Source: an uncultured Paenibacillaceae bacterium (GTDB lineage Bacteria; Bacillota; Bacilli; Aneurinibacillales; Aneurinibacillaceae). Taken from it: DNA of 64,000 nucleotides. Made by a program: the position numbers and the translations under genes. Shown here in pieces: positions 9,349 to 18,369 of the stretch (the stretch's first letter is position 1; each line of letters opens with the position of its first letter). The stretch lies in NCBI GenBank assembly GCA_946478845.1, contig CAMLDI010000012.1, positions 1 through 64,000 of the forward strand. The letters are read 5' to 3'. Under the pieces are notes generated by a model. It did no database searches. It was not told the origin of the DNA and saw nothing but the letters and a program-made list of their open reading frames with translations.

Positions 9349-10605
9349 TTAAATTTTTGCTGGGATTATTCCGTTTTTGCAAATGTCGATAATTTCATCA
9401 ATATTTGGCGCGTATCGAGTGTTCCAATCCTTCGCAACGTTGGAAAGTAAAGCCCCTTCACTAAATTTGTTTTCTTCCTGAGGAAGCTCGATGATGCGAT
9501 TTTTCTCTGGATCACGGAACACATTCATGGGTTCTTCTCCTTTCTCTACTTTCTCCAACTGTTTCATTAGCATATTACGGTACATAATGATACCTTTATC
9601 TGATGTACCTAATTTCTCTTGAGTTCGATCGGCGATTTCCCCTTGCGTAATCCACGCCATCATATCTTGACCATCGATATAATCCGTAATATATTTTCCG
9701 TTTTCATCTTTGATTGGACATTCATAATGTGTAATTGGATAATCTTTTGGAATTTCAACTCCTTCTTTAGGCACAAAGCATGTATACCAAATATGGTAGG
9801 TGTGGGTATCGTCCATCGGAACGCGAATCTGGAAAGAATGTGCCCCTTGGTCTCCTACACGAAGATAGTTCGGGATAACAACCGGGTGCCCAATCCGCCA
9901 ATCTTCGTTTTCTTCTGTTTGTCCAACCAGAATTCTCCTTTTAATAATTCCGTATTCAAATTCATCAAAACCGAGCTTTTCATGGTGTTTTGTAATAGGC
10001 CATTCTTCTACAGGGCGGTCTTGCTGTTCAAAAACATGCTCGAAATAATGTCCGTGGAGCCATTCTAAATGAACAGGATCAAGGGAATTTTCCATGATTT
10101 GCAACCAGTTACAAGGAATTACCGTATATCCGATTGTGCGGATCACATTTTCCCGGGTAAATAAATCAAACCTCGGAAGCAAAGGAGCACGTTCAGAGCC
10201 CAGGTAAGCAAAAATTAAACCTCCAAGCTCTTGTACCGGATAAGCTGTTACATTAACTCGAGTTTTAAATGTGCTGTCTTCCGGCTCATTAGGCTGATCC
10301 GTACAGTTTCCTTTACTGTTAAAACACCATCCATGATATTGGCAACGAAGGCCATCATATTCAGGAATTCCGTATTCAAGGGACACTTTCCGATGAGGAC
10401 AACGATCATCAATCAATCCTACATTTCCTGACTTATCGCGATATAAAATTAAATCCTCACCCAGGATTTTCACCTTTTTGGTCGGATTATTGTTTTCTAG
10501 TTCTGCTGATATTGCAATAGGATGCCAGTATCTCCTCATCAACTCACCCATAGGGGTACCAGCACCAACTCTTGTTAACATTTCATTTTGTTCTTTAGTA
10601 AGCAT
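9349..10605 (-). CDS. Rieske aromatic-ring oxygenase, phthalate 4,5-dioxygenase-like
   Basis: 418 residues; the N-terminus MLTKEQNEMLTRVGAGTPMG closely resembles phthalate 4,5-dioxygenase oxygenase subunits. The Rieske [2Fe-2S] ligands are Cys69, His71, Cys88 and His91 (CPHR ... CQYHGW). The mononuclear iron site is seen as ENSLDPVHLEWLH with Asp176, His179 and His184. Such enzymes dihydroxylate the ring with electrons from a separate reductase, and no reductase or ferredoxin gene is present in this window. Substrate phthalate (or a related aromatic carboxylate) is inferred from the neighbours. O-demethylases share this family and are the main alternative. A GAGGAGG site precedes the start. 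Confidence 0.85.
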   Translation of the reverse strand: MLTKEQNEMLTRVGAGTPMGELMRRYWHPIAISAELENNNPTKKVKILGEDLILYRDKSGNVGLIDDRCPHRKVSLEYGIPEYDGLRCQYHGWCFNSKGNCTDQPNEPEDSTFKTRVNVTAYPVQELGGLIFAYLGSERAPLLPRFDLFTRENVIRTIGYTVIPCNWLQIMENSLDPVHLEWLHGHYFEHVFEQQDRPVEEWPITKHHEKLGFDEFEYGIIKRRILVGQTEENEDWRIGHPVVIPNYLRVGDQGAHSFQIRVPMDDTHTYHIWYTCFVPKEGVEIPKDYPITHYECPIKDENGKYITDYIDGQDMMAWITQGEIADRTQEKLGTSDKGIIMYRNMLMKQLEKVEKGEEPMNVFRDPEKNRIIELPQEENKFSEGALLSNVAKDWNTRYAPNIDEIIDICKNGIIPAKI

Positions 10606-10647
10606 AATTACATCCTCCTCATATTTTTTAATTTTTATAATATTCTG

Positions 10648-11466
10648 TTAATTAATTAGAGATTTAATCTCTTGAAAAGTCATAACCACATTTCCACTTC
10701 CGGAAGATTGGGCATAACCATGAAGTTCACCTCGATAAGTTCCTTCCAGTATGCCGAATAGCATTGCTAAATGCCTGCCACCACTTTCAACTCCAGCTGT
10801 TTTAGAATACTGGGGAAGCATTTCCCAAGCCGCTTTTAGATTACCTTCAGTCATATACTGAATCATTTGGTTGTCTAAGGATTGTTCAGATAAAGTAGGC
10901 ATTTTTTCAGGTCCCCGTACCAAATTGTGAGATAGGGCCCCGCTGGCGATAAAAACAGCTTTCTTATCAGATTCGCCAAGTGTTTTTCCAATCAGCTGTC
11001 CCCATTGATAAGACTCTTCGAGTGAAGCAGCCATTGAAATCGATAAATCTATTACTGGAATATCTGCATTCGGGACAAGATAACGCAGGGGTACAACTGT
11101 ACCATAATCCCAAATGTAGGTTGGATCATCAACATTAAAGATCGGTAACCCCTCTTCCTGCCCCATTTCTACCAATTGTTTTGAAAGTAACGGTTCCCCC
11201 GGATATCTGTATGGAACATTAGAAACCATCACTGGGTCTTCGACAGAGGTTAAAATTCCTTCATGAGTTAAAGTTCCATCTACAAAGTGATGGAAAGTAG
11301 ACTGCCAATGAGTGGATGCAATGACAACAACATCCGGCTGAACATCCTCAATTATTTTTGCAGCCTGGTGCAACCCATTTACTAAAGGTCTTTGAAATTC
11401 TGGTGCAGCCTCTTCATGGCAAATGCGCGGTACATGAGTAGAAAGAATCCCCAATTCAATACTCAT
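10648..11466 (-). CDS. class III extradiol ring-cleavage dioxygenase (LigB/HpaD-type)
   Basis: 272 residues from ATG 11466; a TTG three codons earlier is less likely. Family hallmarks are STHVPR (His11, iron ligand), IASTHWQS near residue 52, and DYGTVVPLRY. The fold is that of HpaD/LigB, non-haem Fe(II) enzymes that open catechols next to the hydroxyls. Given the phthalate-type genes downstream and the 4-oxalocrotonate-branch genes at the left edge, protocatechuate 2,3-dioxygenase (PraA-like) is a plausible function, with homoprotocatechuate as the alternative. First gene of the operon and divergent from an IclR regulator. Confidence 0.85.
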   Translation of the reverse strand: MSIELGILSTHVPRICHEEAAPEFQRPLVNGLHQAAKIIEDVQPDVVVIASTHWQSTFHHFVDGTLTHEGILTSVEDPVMVSNVPYRYPGEPLLSKQLVEMGQEEGLPIFNVDDPTYIWDYGTVVPLRYLVPNADIPVIDLSISMAASLEESYQWGQLIGKTLGESDKKAVFIASGALSHNLVRGPEKMPTLSEQSLDNQMIQYMTEGNLKAAWEMLPQYSKTAGVESGGRHLAMLFGILEGTYRGELHGYAQSSGSGNVVMTFQEIKSLIN

Positions 11467-11548
11467 TCCTTTCAACTCCCCCTTACCTTGTACTATTTTT
11501 ACGTTTATTAACGTCTAAAGTCATAATAACCAGGAAACGTATACTATA

Positions 11549-11562
11549 CAACGCTAGCGTTG
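11549..11562. promoter_or_regulatory. palindrome, candidate IclR operator
   Basis: Perfect 14-bp palindrome CAACGCTAGCGTTG in the 246-base divergent region between the extradiol dioxygenase gene and the IclR regulator. IclR proteins bind short palindromes near the promoters they control. Binding is inferred. Confidence 0.5.
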
Positions 11563-11712
11563 CTATATTTGCAACAGATAAAAAATATTTTATTTTTAAA
11601 CACTAACAATGCATTAATAAAGTTCTGAAAATTCAGATATAATATATTTCATATAGTAGCTAATCAACTCATTCATATAGAAAATAAGATACAAAAAAGA
11701 AAGGGATGAACT

Positions 11713-12495
11713 ATGGAAACATCACCTAAAAGAAAAAATGACTCTTTACTTTCAACCGCATACAACGCTCTTAGAATTTTGAAATGCTTTTCTGTAGAAG
11801 AACCTGAAAAAAAAGTAAGTCAGATAGCCGTAGAATTAGGGTTAGGAAAAAGCACGGTTAGCCGGTTGCTAGCTACTTTAGCCAAAGAAGGATTCGTAAC
11901 CAAAGATCCGGAAACCCAAAAATATCGATTAGGAATGATGGTTCTATCATTGGGAGGAATTATTAAAACCCAATTGAACCTTTCAAAAGAAGCTCGTCCA
12001 GCTCTCTTGAATCTAGTAAAAGAGATTAAGGAATCCGCTCATCTTGTTATTCTGGAGGGTTCGGATGTGGTATATACCGAGAAAATGGAATCTCACCATC
12101 CGATAACTATTCCAACTCACGTTGGAAAAAAGAATCCTGCTTTCTGCACAAGCTCCGGAAAAGTTCTACTTGCTTATCAAAAAGAAGAAATTTGGCATCA
12201 AATCATTGAAAATGGTTTATATCAATATACCCCAAATAGCATTACAGACCCTGATAAGTTCCTTATGGAGTTGCGAAAAATAAAAGTGCAAGGCTATTCG
12301 ATTAGTATAGAAGAACTGCTCCCAGACATCATTTCGATTGCTGCCCCAATTTATGATTATTCGGAAAAAGTCATCGCTGCTGTAACCATCATTGGTCCTG
12401 TGCAGAGAATACATCGGCATCTTATTCCAACAATAAGAAACAAAGTTGTTGAAGCAGCAAAAAATATATCAGAAAATCTGGGTTATTGGAGATAA
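11713..12495 (+). CDS. IclR-family transcriptional regulator
   Basis: 260 residues. An N-terminal winged helix-turn-helix (LSTAYNALRILKCF, then SQIAVELGLGKSTVSRLLAT, residues about 14-60) is followed by the GAF-like IclR effector domain. The ATG is preceded by AAAGAAAGGGA. It is divergent from the extradiol dioxygenase/Rieske operon and so is the likely regulator of that operon, responding to an aromatic acid. IclR members are common local regulators of aromatic catabolism (PcaR, MhpR, OphR). Confidence 0.9.
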   Translation: METSPKRKNDSLLSTAYNALRILKCFSVEEPEKKVSQIAVELGLGKSTVSRLLATLAKEGFVTKDPETQKYRLGMMVLSLGGIIKTQLNLSKEARPALLNLVKEIKESAHLVILEGSDVVYTEKMESHHPITIPTHVGKKNPAFCTSSGKVLLAYQKEEIWHQIIENGLYQYTPNSITDPDKFLMELRKIKVQGYSISIEELLPDIISIAAPIYDYSEKVIAAVTIIGPVQRIHRHLIPTIRNKVVEAAKNISENLGYWR

Positions 12496-12550
12496 CTCAC
12501 TCAATAGGGGTGCGGAATTTATGAAAAATACCCATTTCAATTTAAATACA

Positions 12551-12590
12551 GAGGGAGACCCAAATGAACCTGGGTCTCCCTCTTTACTTT
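12551..12590 (+). terminator. Rho-independent terminator
   Basis: Perfect 12-bp stem GAGGGAGACCCA / TGGGTCTCCCTC with an 8-base loop, then TTTACTTTT. It ends the IclR transcript and may also serve the convergent gentisate operon. Confidence 0.85.
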
Positions 12591-12605
12591 TAATTTGCTT
12601 TTAAT

Positions 12606-12788
12606 CTATTGCGCATTCCATTCTTTCACTTTATAAATACATTCATTTTCTAAAAACATCGGATCCTTTTGCACCACTTGCCTTGCATCATCAATATTCT
12701 CAGCCTGAATGAGATAGGCACCCCCTGATTGGTCCAAAAAGCCTCCAGCCATTACCAGGGTTCCTTCGTGGCGAAGGGTTCCTCCAAT
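12606..12788 (-). pseudogene. YciI-family protein, N-terminally truncated remnant
   Basis: Reading about 60 codons on the minus strand gives a YciI (muconolactone isomerase-like) C-terminal half: LRHEGTLVMAGGFLDQSGG, then DDARQVVQKDPMFLENE and a final VKEW. An in-frame TAG lies directly before the first recognisable codon, only a base or two after the stop of the gentisate dioxygenase gene, so the usual first 30-35 residues are missing. An internal ATG (MAGGF) could allow a short product, but a deletion remnant is the simpler reading. Confidence 0.65.
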
Positions 12789-12791
12789 CTA

Positions 12792-13910
12792 TTAAGGGAT
12801 GATAGGAATAAATTCATCCTTTACTTCCTGGTGACCATCATTCATTTCATAGGTTTCTTCCCTTTGAACATATAACTTCTCCATAATGGGGCGGTCACTA
12901 ACAGAGAACAAATATGCATCTTCAGAGGACGTAACCACATGCTCATGCCATGCCCAATTTGGGATAGTAAAATAGTCCCCTTTTGACCAATCAAAACGAA
13001 CACCGTTAATTATGGTATAACCGGAACCTTTGAAAGCATGATAAATGGTTGAGCTAGTATGCCGGTGAGCCTTGGAACGGAATCCACCAGGCAATTTTTG
13101 CATCCAGGCTGCAATGGTTGGATTCGCCGTTTCCCCTGTAGATGGATTAATGTATTCCACAGCATATCCATCATAAGGATCTGGTTCAAATTGGCTTAAG
13201 CTGTCCAGAGATGCCTGCACCCCGGCAAATTTATAAGCGCCAAGAGGGGCAATATGGGGCACACGGTCAGAGATAGGGCGAACCATGCCGCCAGCATAAC
13301 GTCTTGCTGAATAATTGTCAGGAACAGATGGTTGTTCAAGGCCTTCTTCATATGGATCAAAAAAGGTACCGCCAATGGCATACATGGTAGGAATGTCCAG
13401 ACAATCCATCCAAATCATTGGCTCTCCCCCGAGATGCTCATGGCCATGCCATAACCCATGAGGGGTAATTAAATAATCTCCTTCTTCCATAAAAATGCGT
13501 TGCCCTTGCACAATGGTATAGGCACCATGGCCGTTAGTAATAAAACGAAGAGCGTTTTGAGAATGGCGATGAGAGGGAGCCACTTCACCTGGCAAAATTA
13601 ATTGAACAGCAGCATATAAGGTTTGGGTGGTGGAGGCCCAACCCCAGGGCTGGCGATTCGTGAGGCCAGGGTTTTGCAAATAAATAGCCCGGCGTTCTCC
13701 CCCTCGCTCAGGAGTAAAGATTTCTCTCGCTTCCATAAGCATTTTATGAAGAGTTTCCCACTTCCACAAGTAAGGAACTGCATCTGGTGTGGGTTGTTTA
13801 TGCATGAGATCTGGGATTGCATCCCAAAGAGGGCCTAAATGATATTTTTCTAGTTCCTGGTTAAACTCTACTACCTCTTTCCTCTGGAAAATACTATTCT
13901 TCTCAGCCAT
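12792..13910 (-). CDS. gentisate 1,2-dioxygenase
   Basis: 372 residues, a bicupin of normal length. It opens gentisate between C1 and C2 with Fe(II) to give maleylpyruvate. Visible: the first cupin with the metal-binding PSHRHSQNALRF and the later GLWHGHEHLGG, and a second cupin with SKAHRHTSSTIYHAF. The N-terminal LGPLWDAIPDLM is typical of the family. It lies 20 bases after the isomerase gene as the last intact gene of a four-gene minus-strand operon whose other members supply gentisate and process its product. Confidence 0.93.
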   Translation of the reverse strand: MAEKNSIFQRKEVVEFNQELEKYHLGPLWDAIPDLMHKQPTPDAVPYLWKWETLHKMLMEAREIFTPERGGERRAIYLQNPGLTNRQPWGWASTTQTLYAAVQLILPGEVAPSHRHSQNALRFITNGHGAYTIVQGQRIFMEEGDYLITPHGLWHGHEHLGGEPMIWMDCLDIPTMYAIGGTFFDPYEEGLEQPSVPDNYSARRYAGGMVRPISDRVPHIAPLGAYKFAGVQASLDSLSQFEPDPYDGYAVEYINPSTGETANPTIAAWMQKLPGGFRSKAHRHTSSTIYHAFKGSGYTIINGVRFDWSKGDYFTIPNWAWHEHVVTSSEDAYLFSVSDRPIMEKLYVQREETYEMNDGHQEVKDEFIPIIP

Positions 13911-13930
13911 TTAAACGCACCTTCCTTATA

Positions 13931-14404
13931 TTAGGATATATTCCGTTCCATTTGTTTCACATGATTATGCAAATGTTCCACCATAAAATGATCAAGAACA
14001 AATGCCATAGACCTGGTGCCAAACTTTGGATTGCGAGATGGTGCCTCTATATGCAAATCTTCCTCTTTCAAAATAGACAAGGATTTTTCAATAAAAGGTT
14101 TTACCTTTTCTAAATCATGAAGAATCTTCTCTGTAGCCATTTCCGAAGATCGTGCCACTCCAGCTAATCGATTTACATCAGCAAGAGTCCGGCCCCAAAC
14201 CCCACTATTCTTTTGCACCACAGATAACACTTCATTGACCCAATAACGGCTAGCTTCTTCTGCATGACAAAGGATTTCTTTAATAGACCAGACCTCTTCA
14301 GATGGTTTACACTGAATGACTTCTTCAGATTGAGAAGAAGCAACCCGAATCATCTGGTCAATCTCTTTATTAATTTGTTGAGTGAGCTTTTGCAACTGAC
14401 TCAT
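13931..14404 (-). CDS. DinB-like protein, probable maleylpyruvate isomerase
   Basis: 157 residues, four-helix DinB fold with the expected metal histidines: one in LCHAEEASRYW (about residue 48) and the cluster DHFMVEHLHNH near the C-terminus. Thiol-dependent maleylpyruvate isomerases of Actinobacteria (mycothiol-dependent) have this fold, and the position between gentisate dioxygenase and fumarylpyruvate hydrolase genes makes that function the best inference. In a Bacillota host the thiol cofactor might be bacillithiol. The start (GGAGGAGG site) lies 35 bases inside the end of the upstream hydrolase gene. Confidence 0.75.
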   Translation of the reverse strand: MSQLQKLTQQINKEIDQMIRVASSQSEEVIQCKPSEEVWSIKEILCHAEEASRYWVNEVLSVVQKNSGVWGRTLADVNRLAGVARSSEMATEKILHDLEKVKPFIEKSLSILKEEDLHIEAPSRNPKFGTRSMAFVLDHFMVEHLHNHVKQMERNIS

Positions 14405-15347
14405 GGCCTGCCTCCTCCATTTTTTTCACCCGATTTTCTAAAACGCCAATCTGGTCAATTTCAATACGAACTATATCTCCATCCTGTAAGAAGGTTGGGG
14501 GATTCATGGCTACTCCAACCCCTCCTGCTGTTCCTGTTAAGATGACGTCACCTGGTTCAAGGGTGGTCAGGTTTGATAGGAATTCCACAAGATATTGAAC
14601 TGTAAACACCAAACTGCTTGTGTTGGCATGTTGGCGTTCTTCCCCATTTACCGTCAGTACCACTTCTAAACCAGATGGGTCTGGAATGTCCTCTTTTGTC
14701 ACCAACCAGGGGCCCATGGGGGCACTTCCTTCCACGGTTTTTCCCTGGAGCCATTGGATCGTTCTTCTTTGAATATCACGATAGGTCACATCATTGGCGA
14801 TGGTATACCCAGCTACATAGTCCAATGCATTCTCCTGTTTGACATTTCTCGCAGGTTTCCCAATAACAAAAGCAAATTCTGCTTCATAATCCAATTGTTC
14901 AGAGATTGGGAAAAAAGGAATAGCATCTTGAGGGCCAATAATGGTATTTGCATACTTAGCAAAAATCACAGGAATTTCAGGGATCTCCCTTCCCATTTCT
15001 AAAATGTGTTCACGGTAGTTGTGGCCTACGCAAATGATTTTCCCTGGATTTAAAACTGGCGCTTCCAGTTTCACCTCTGCAAGGGAATAGATCACTTTTG
15101 TATTGGAATTCTTTAAATTTTCCAGAGCAAATTGGATCACTTCTTTAGCTATGTTTTGGCTTTCCTCCCCACCCTGTATAAATTCCACCATATTTGCCGG
15201 GAGGAAAGCTTCGGCAATTTGTTTTGCTCGCAGTTTTTCCTGGAATTCTAACATGAGTTCATAAGCTAAATTCAAATCTATCACTTGCTGATCAACAACG
15301 GCACCCGTTCGCACTTCTCTATTAGAACGAAAACTCACCAGACGCAT
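14370..15347 (-). CDS. fumarylacetoacetate hydrolase-family protein, probable fumarylpyruvate hydrolase
   Basis: 325 residues with an N-terminal cap region and the FAH catalytic domain: KIICVGHNYREH, the acidic metal ligands in DYEAEFAFVIGKPAR, ANDVTYRDIQR and ILTGTAGGVG. Fumarylpyruvate hydrolase (NagK) splits fumarylpyruvate to fumarate and pyruvate, the last step of the gentisate route. Its position directly after the 3-hydroxybenzoate monooxygenase gene supports this. The C-terminal 11 codons overlap the isomerase gene in another frame. Confidence 0.87.
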   Translation of the reverse strand: MRLVSFRSNREVRTGAVVDQQVIDLNLAYELMLEFQEKLRAKQIAEAFLPANMVEFIQGGEESQNIAKEVIQFALENLKNSNTKVIYSLAEVKLEAPVLNPGKIICVGHNYREHILEMGREIPEIPVIFAKYANTIIGPQDAIPFFPISEQLDYEAEFAFVIGKPARNVKQENALDYVAGYTIANDVTYRDIQRRTIQWLQGKTVEGSAPMGPWLVTKEDIPDPSGLEVVLTVNGEERQHANTSSLVFTVQYLVEFLSNLTTLEPGDVILTGTAGGVGVAMNPPTFLQDGDIVRIEIDQIGVLENRVKKMEEAGHESVAKAHSTN

Positions 15348-15383
15348 TGAACATTCCTCCCATTCAAAACTAGCATTATAAAA

Positions 15384-15396
15384 ATAGTGAACAAAT
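15384..15396 (+). promoter_or_regulatory. ATAGTGAACA motif copy (site 1)
   Basis: ATAGTGAACAAAT between the hydroxylase and hydrolase genes. The same core recurs at 16,669, with a variant at 16,847 and a weaker one at 19,361; possibly an IclR operator half-site. Seen: the recurrence. Inferred: function. Confidence 0.3.
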
Positions 15397-15409
15397 TTAT
15401 TTATTTAAG

Positions 15410-16609
15410 TTAAGATTGTTTTTGCGCCAGGTTATAGCGGCGTCCATATAACCAGTCTACATAACTGAAATCTTTGGCATCATGTTGCGCGAAGAGTGTA
15501 TCCCGTAAAAGGATAGAAATAGGATCTTCGGCGTGGATGATTTCACCCCATTGCCGTGCATTGGTTTGGACGCTAGCAGAACGGGGGATGCGTTCCTCCT
15601 GGTATTCCTGGAAAGCTGTCTCAATATCTGAACCATGGGTATAAAGCATATTCGTTAGGCAAGCAACATCCTCTAAAGCTTGTACCCCACCCTGGGCAAG
15701 ATACTGTAACATGGCGTGAGCTGCATCTCCAAGAAGGGTCACCCTTCCTGAACTCCAGTTGGCAATTGGATCTCTATCATACATCGGCCATTTAAAATCC
15801 CGATTCATGTAAGATGCTGCATGCTTCACTGTTTCACAGCATTTGCTAAAGGCTACATCCAACTCTTCCGGGGTTCCCCAATCCTCTTCCCCGGCAAGGC
15901 TCCTGGAGCTTTTAAAAACCGCAACCTGGTTAAACAATTCTCTGCGGCGAACGGGGTACTGAACCAGATGAAGGTTAGGCCCAATCCACATGATTACATC
16001 ATCAAAGTCAAGATGTGCTTTTACTTCTGCCATAGGAATGGTTCCCCGATAGGCCACATAATGGGAACTAACAGGTTGGTCATTGCTAACCAATTGGCGA
16101 GTTTTAGAACGGACGCCATCCGCGCCAACCACCGCATTGGCTACAAATACAGAACCGTCTGCACAGGTTACTCTTGCCTGATCACCTTCATTTTCAACAA
16201 CAATTACTTCTTTTTTAGTGTATAAAGTAATTAATGGATTTGCCCGGCATGCATCTAACAGGGACTGATGCAAATCAGACCGATGCAAGACTATGTAGGG
16301 ATACTTGTAACGATTACGGAATTCTTCACCCAGATTTAATGCGGTAAGTTCCTTTCCTGTCATTGCATCCATTAATACCAAACGTTTTGGAAAAACAGCA
16401 TTGGCATAAACCGATTCCAGAACCCCTAATCGGTCCAGTACCGCTAACGCATTAGGCCCTAACTGTAATCCTGCGCCGACTTCCCCAAATTCCGTTGCTT
16501 TTTCTATTAAATGAACTTCTCTCCCTGTTTCCGCTACACCAAGAGCTGTGGCCAGTCCACCAATCCCCCCACCAATCACTAAAAATGGAACCTGTTTTAC
16601 ATCTGCCAT
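15410..16609 (-). CDS. FAD-dependent 3-hydroxybenzoate 6-monooxygenase
   Basis: 399 residues, class A flavoprotein hydroxylase. Visible: the FAD-binding GxGxxG (VIGGGIGGLATA, residues about 11-22), the DG motif (VVGADGVRSKTR) and the GD motif (VTLLGDAAHAML). It uses NAD(P)H and O2. Salicylate 1- and 5-hydroxylases and 3-hydroxybenzoate 6-hydroxylases share this architecture. Direct linkage to gentisate dioxygenase, isomerase and hydrolase genes favours 3-hydroxybenzoate (or salicylate) to gentisate. First gene of the gentisate operon and divergent from an aromatic acid symporter. Confidence 0.88.
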   Translation of the reverse strand: MADVKQVPFLVIGGGIGGLATALGVAETGREVHLIEKATEFGEVGAGLQLGPNALAVLDRLGVLESVYANAVFPKRLVLMDAMTGKELTALNLGEEFRNRYKYPYIVLHRSDLHQSLLDACRANPLITLYTKKEVIVVENEGDQARVTCADGSVFVANAVVGADGVRSKTRQLVSNDQPVSSHYVAYRGTIPMAEVKAHLDFDDVIMWIGPNLHLVQYPVRRRELFNQVAVFKSSRSLAGEEDWGTPEELDVAFSKCCETVKHAASYMNRDFKWPMYDRDPIANWSSGRVTLLGDAAHAMLQYLAQGGVQALEDVACLTNMLYTHGSDIETAFQEYQEERIPRSASVQTNARQWGEIIHAEDPISILLRDTLFAQHDAKDFSYVDWLYGRRYNLAQKQS

Positions 16610-16983
16610 CTCATTATTCCTCCTCTAATTTTCATTTTAAAAGAATAGGACTAGCACGTTTTCTATTAATAGTGAACATTGATATTTATTATGATAATAG
16701 ATTACCAAGTCTCCATTGTTTTTGTCAATATTCTGATAATAATCTTTGTACCCTAATTTTTTACAATTTTCGACACGGTTTTTACTATTAGTACTGTGTT
16801 TTAGTTTTTATTGACAACAAGAAAAGGTATGATTACAATCACCATTATAGAGAACACATTTCATTATTGTGATAATTTAAGCACTCTATTGTTTAAATGA
16901 GAGGAATGAAAACGTTCTCTATTAAATTGTTAGAAAATTAAATTAATTTAAGTAAGACAAATTCTGTGAGGAGGGGTTTACAG
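16610..16983. promoter_or_regulatory. divergent promoter region with two GAACA motifs
   Basis: A 374-base AT-rich gap between the monooxygenase gene (minus) and the symporter gene (plus). It holds ATAGTGAACATT at 16,669-16,680 and ATAGAGAACACATT at 16,847-16,860, each followed within about 20 bases by a GATAAT tract. These repeats are candidate operators for the linked IclR regulator and would allow coordinated control of uptake and catabolism. No protein-coding sequence is evident. Confidence 0.5.
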
Positions 16984-18336
16984 ATGAGTCAACCAGGTGT
17001 TAAACAGATGATTGATGAAAGCAAATTTAACAAGTTCCATTTTCTGCTTCTATTATGGTGTGCATCCATTATTGTTTTTGATGGGTATGATTTAGTAGTC
17101 TATGGATCTGTGGTTCCAGTCCTAATGAAAGAATGGAATCTAACTGCTATCCAGACCGGAGCAATTGGCAGTTATGCCTTAATTGGTATGATGATTGGTG
17201 CCCTGATTTTCGGTCCCCTCGCAGATAAAATCGGCAGAAAAAAAGTAATTACCATCTGTGTGCTTGTTTTTAGTATTTTCACCTTTTTAGCTGGATTCTC
17301 TAAAGGTCCTATCAGCTTTTCCATCCTCCGCTTCCTCGCAGGCATTGGCCTGGGCGGCGTCATGCCTAATGTAATCGCCTTAATGACGGACTATGCTCCT
17401 AAAACTATTCGCAGCACCCTGGTGTCCATGGTGTTTATCGGTTATTCTGTTGGAGGTATTCTTGCTGCAGTGTTTGGCATGATTTTTACCCCTACAGTAT
17501 GGCAAGCTGTTTTCTGGATTGGAGCATTTCCCCTTTTGTTATTGCCTCTAATGATTAAAACCCTGCCTGAATCAGTAAACTACCTGCTAAAAAAAGAAAA
17601 ATACCAGGAACTTGGACATATATTGCAAAAGATTCAGCCACAACATAAACCACTTTCATACTACAAAAATGAAGAAGTGGCATCGAAAAAATCCATGCCT
17701 GTCATTAAACTCTTTGAAAAGAAACGGGGAATAAGCACCCTCATGTTTTGGAGTGCTAACTTTATGTGTCTTCTTATGGTTTATGGACTTAATACCTGGC
17801 TGCCAAAATTAATGGGGAACGCAGGATATCCCCTGGGATCCAGTTTAACTTTCCTATTAGTGCTCAATGTAGGTGCCATTGTAGGAACCATCTTTGGCGG
17901 ATATTTTGCTGACAAGGTGTCTACGAAAAAAGTATTAATGTTCTTCTATCTCATAGGTGGTGCTTCTCTCCTTTTACTTGGCTTTAAGTCCAATACCTTT
18001 ATTCTTTATTCCCTGGTGTTTTTGGCAGGGGCAGGTACCATTGGTACACAAAATATCGCCAACTCATATATCTCCCAATACTATCCTGCCTATATTCGTT
18101 CAACAGGAATGGGAATGGCCTTTGGCATTGGCCGTATCGGTGCCATTGTTGGCCCCACCCTGGGAGGTGTCCTTCTCTCCATGAATGTCTCATTACAATT
18201 GAATTTTCTCGTTTTCGCCATTCCGGGTGTGATTGCCACCATCGCCATTTCTCTTGTACAGGAACGATATGGAAATAAAGAGGTTGCAATAAAAACCGAC
18301 TCCCTGGATTCTACAGTAAACCTGGATATGGCATAA
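16984..18336 (+). CDS. aromatic acid:H+ symporter (MFS, AAHS family)
   Basis: About 450 residues from ATG 16984, which follows a GAGGAGGGG site. Twelve membrane segments are predicted. AAHS signatures are present: DGYDLVVYGSVVP in helix 1, GPLADKIGRKK in loop 2-3 and the charged FGGYFADK in loop 8-9. PcaK, BenK and MhbT belong here. Placement divergent to the gentisate operon suggests uptake of 3-hydroxybenzoate or gentisate. A related copy lies at 19,422 and a broken third copy at 25,133. Confidence 0.9.
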   Translation: MSQPGVKQMIDESKFNKFHFLLLLWCASIIVFDGYDLVVYGSVVPVLMKEWNLTAIQTGAIGSYALIGMMIGALIFGPLADKIGRKKVITICVLVFSIFTFLAGFSKGPISFSILRFLAGIGLGGVMPNVIALMTDYAPKTIRSTLVSMVFIGYSVGGILAAVFGMIFTPTVWQAVFWIGAFPLLLLPLMIKTLPESVNYLLKKEKYQELGHILQKIQPQHKPLSYYKNEEVASKKSMPVIKLFEKKRGISTLMFWSANFMCLLMVYGLNTWLPKLMGNAGYPLGSSLTFLLVLNVGAIVGTIFGGYFADKVSTKKVLMFFYLIGGASLLLLGFKSNTFILYSLVFLAGAGTIGTQNIANSYISQYYPAYIRSTGMGMAFGIGRIGAIVGPTLGGVLLSMNVSLQLNFLVFAIPGVIATIAISLVQERYGNKEVAIKTDSLDSTVNLDMA

Positions 18337-18369
18337 ACCAAACAACGATATTTAGTAAGTAATTAAGGT

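Noticed and set aside
9619..10068. 149-codon open frame on the plus strand inside the Rieske oxygenase gene
   Set aside because: Antisense shadow of a strongly conserved gene; no ribosome site and no recognisable protein.
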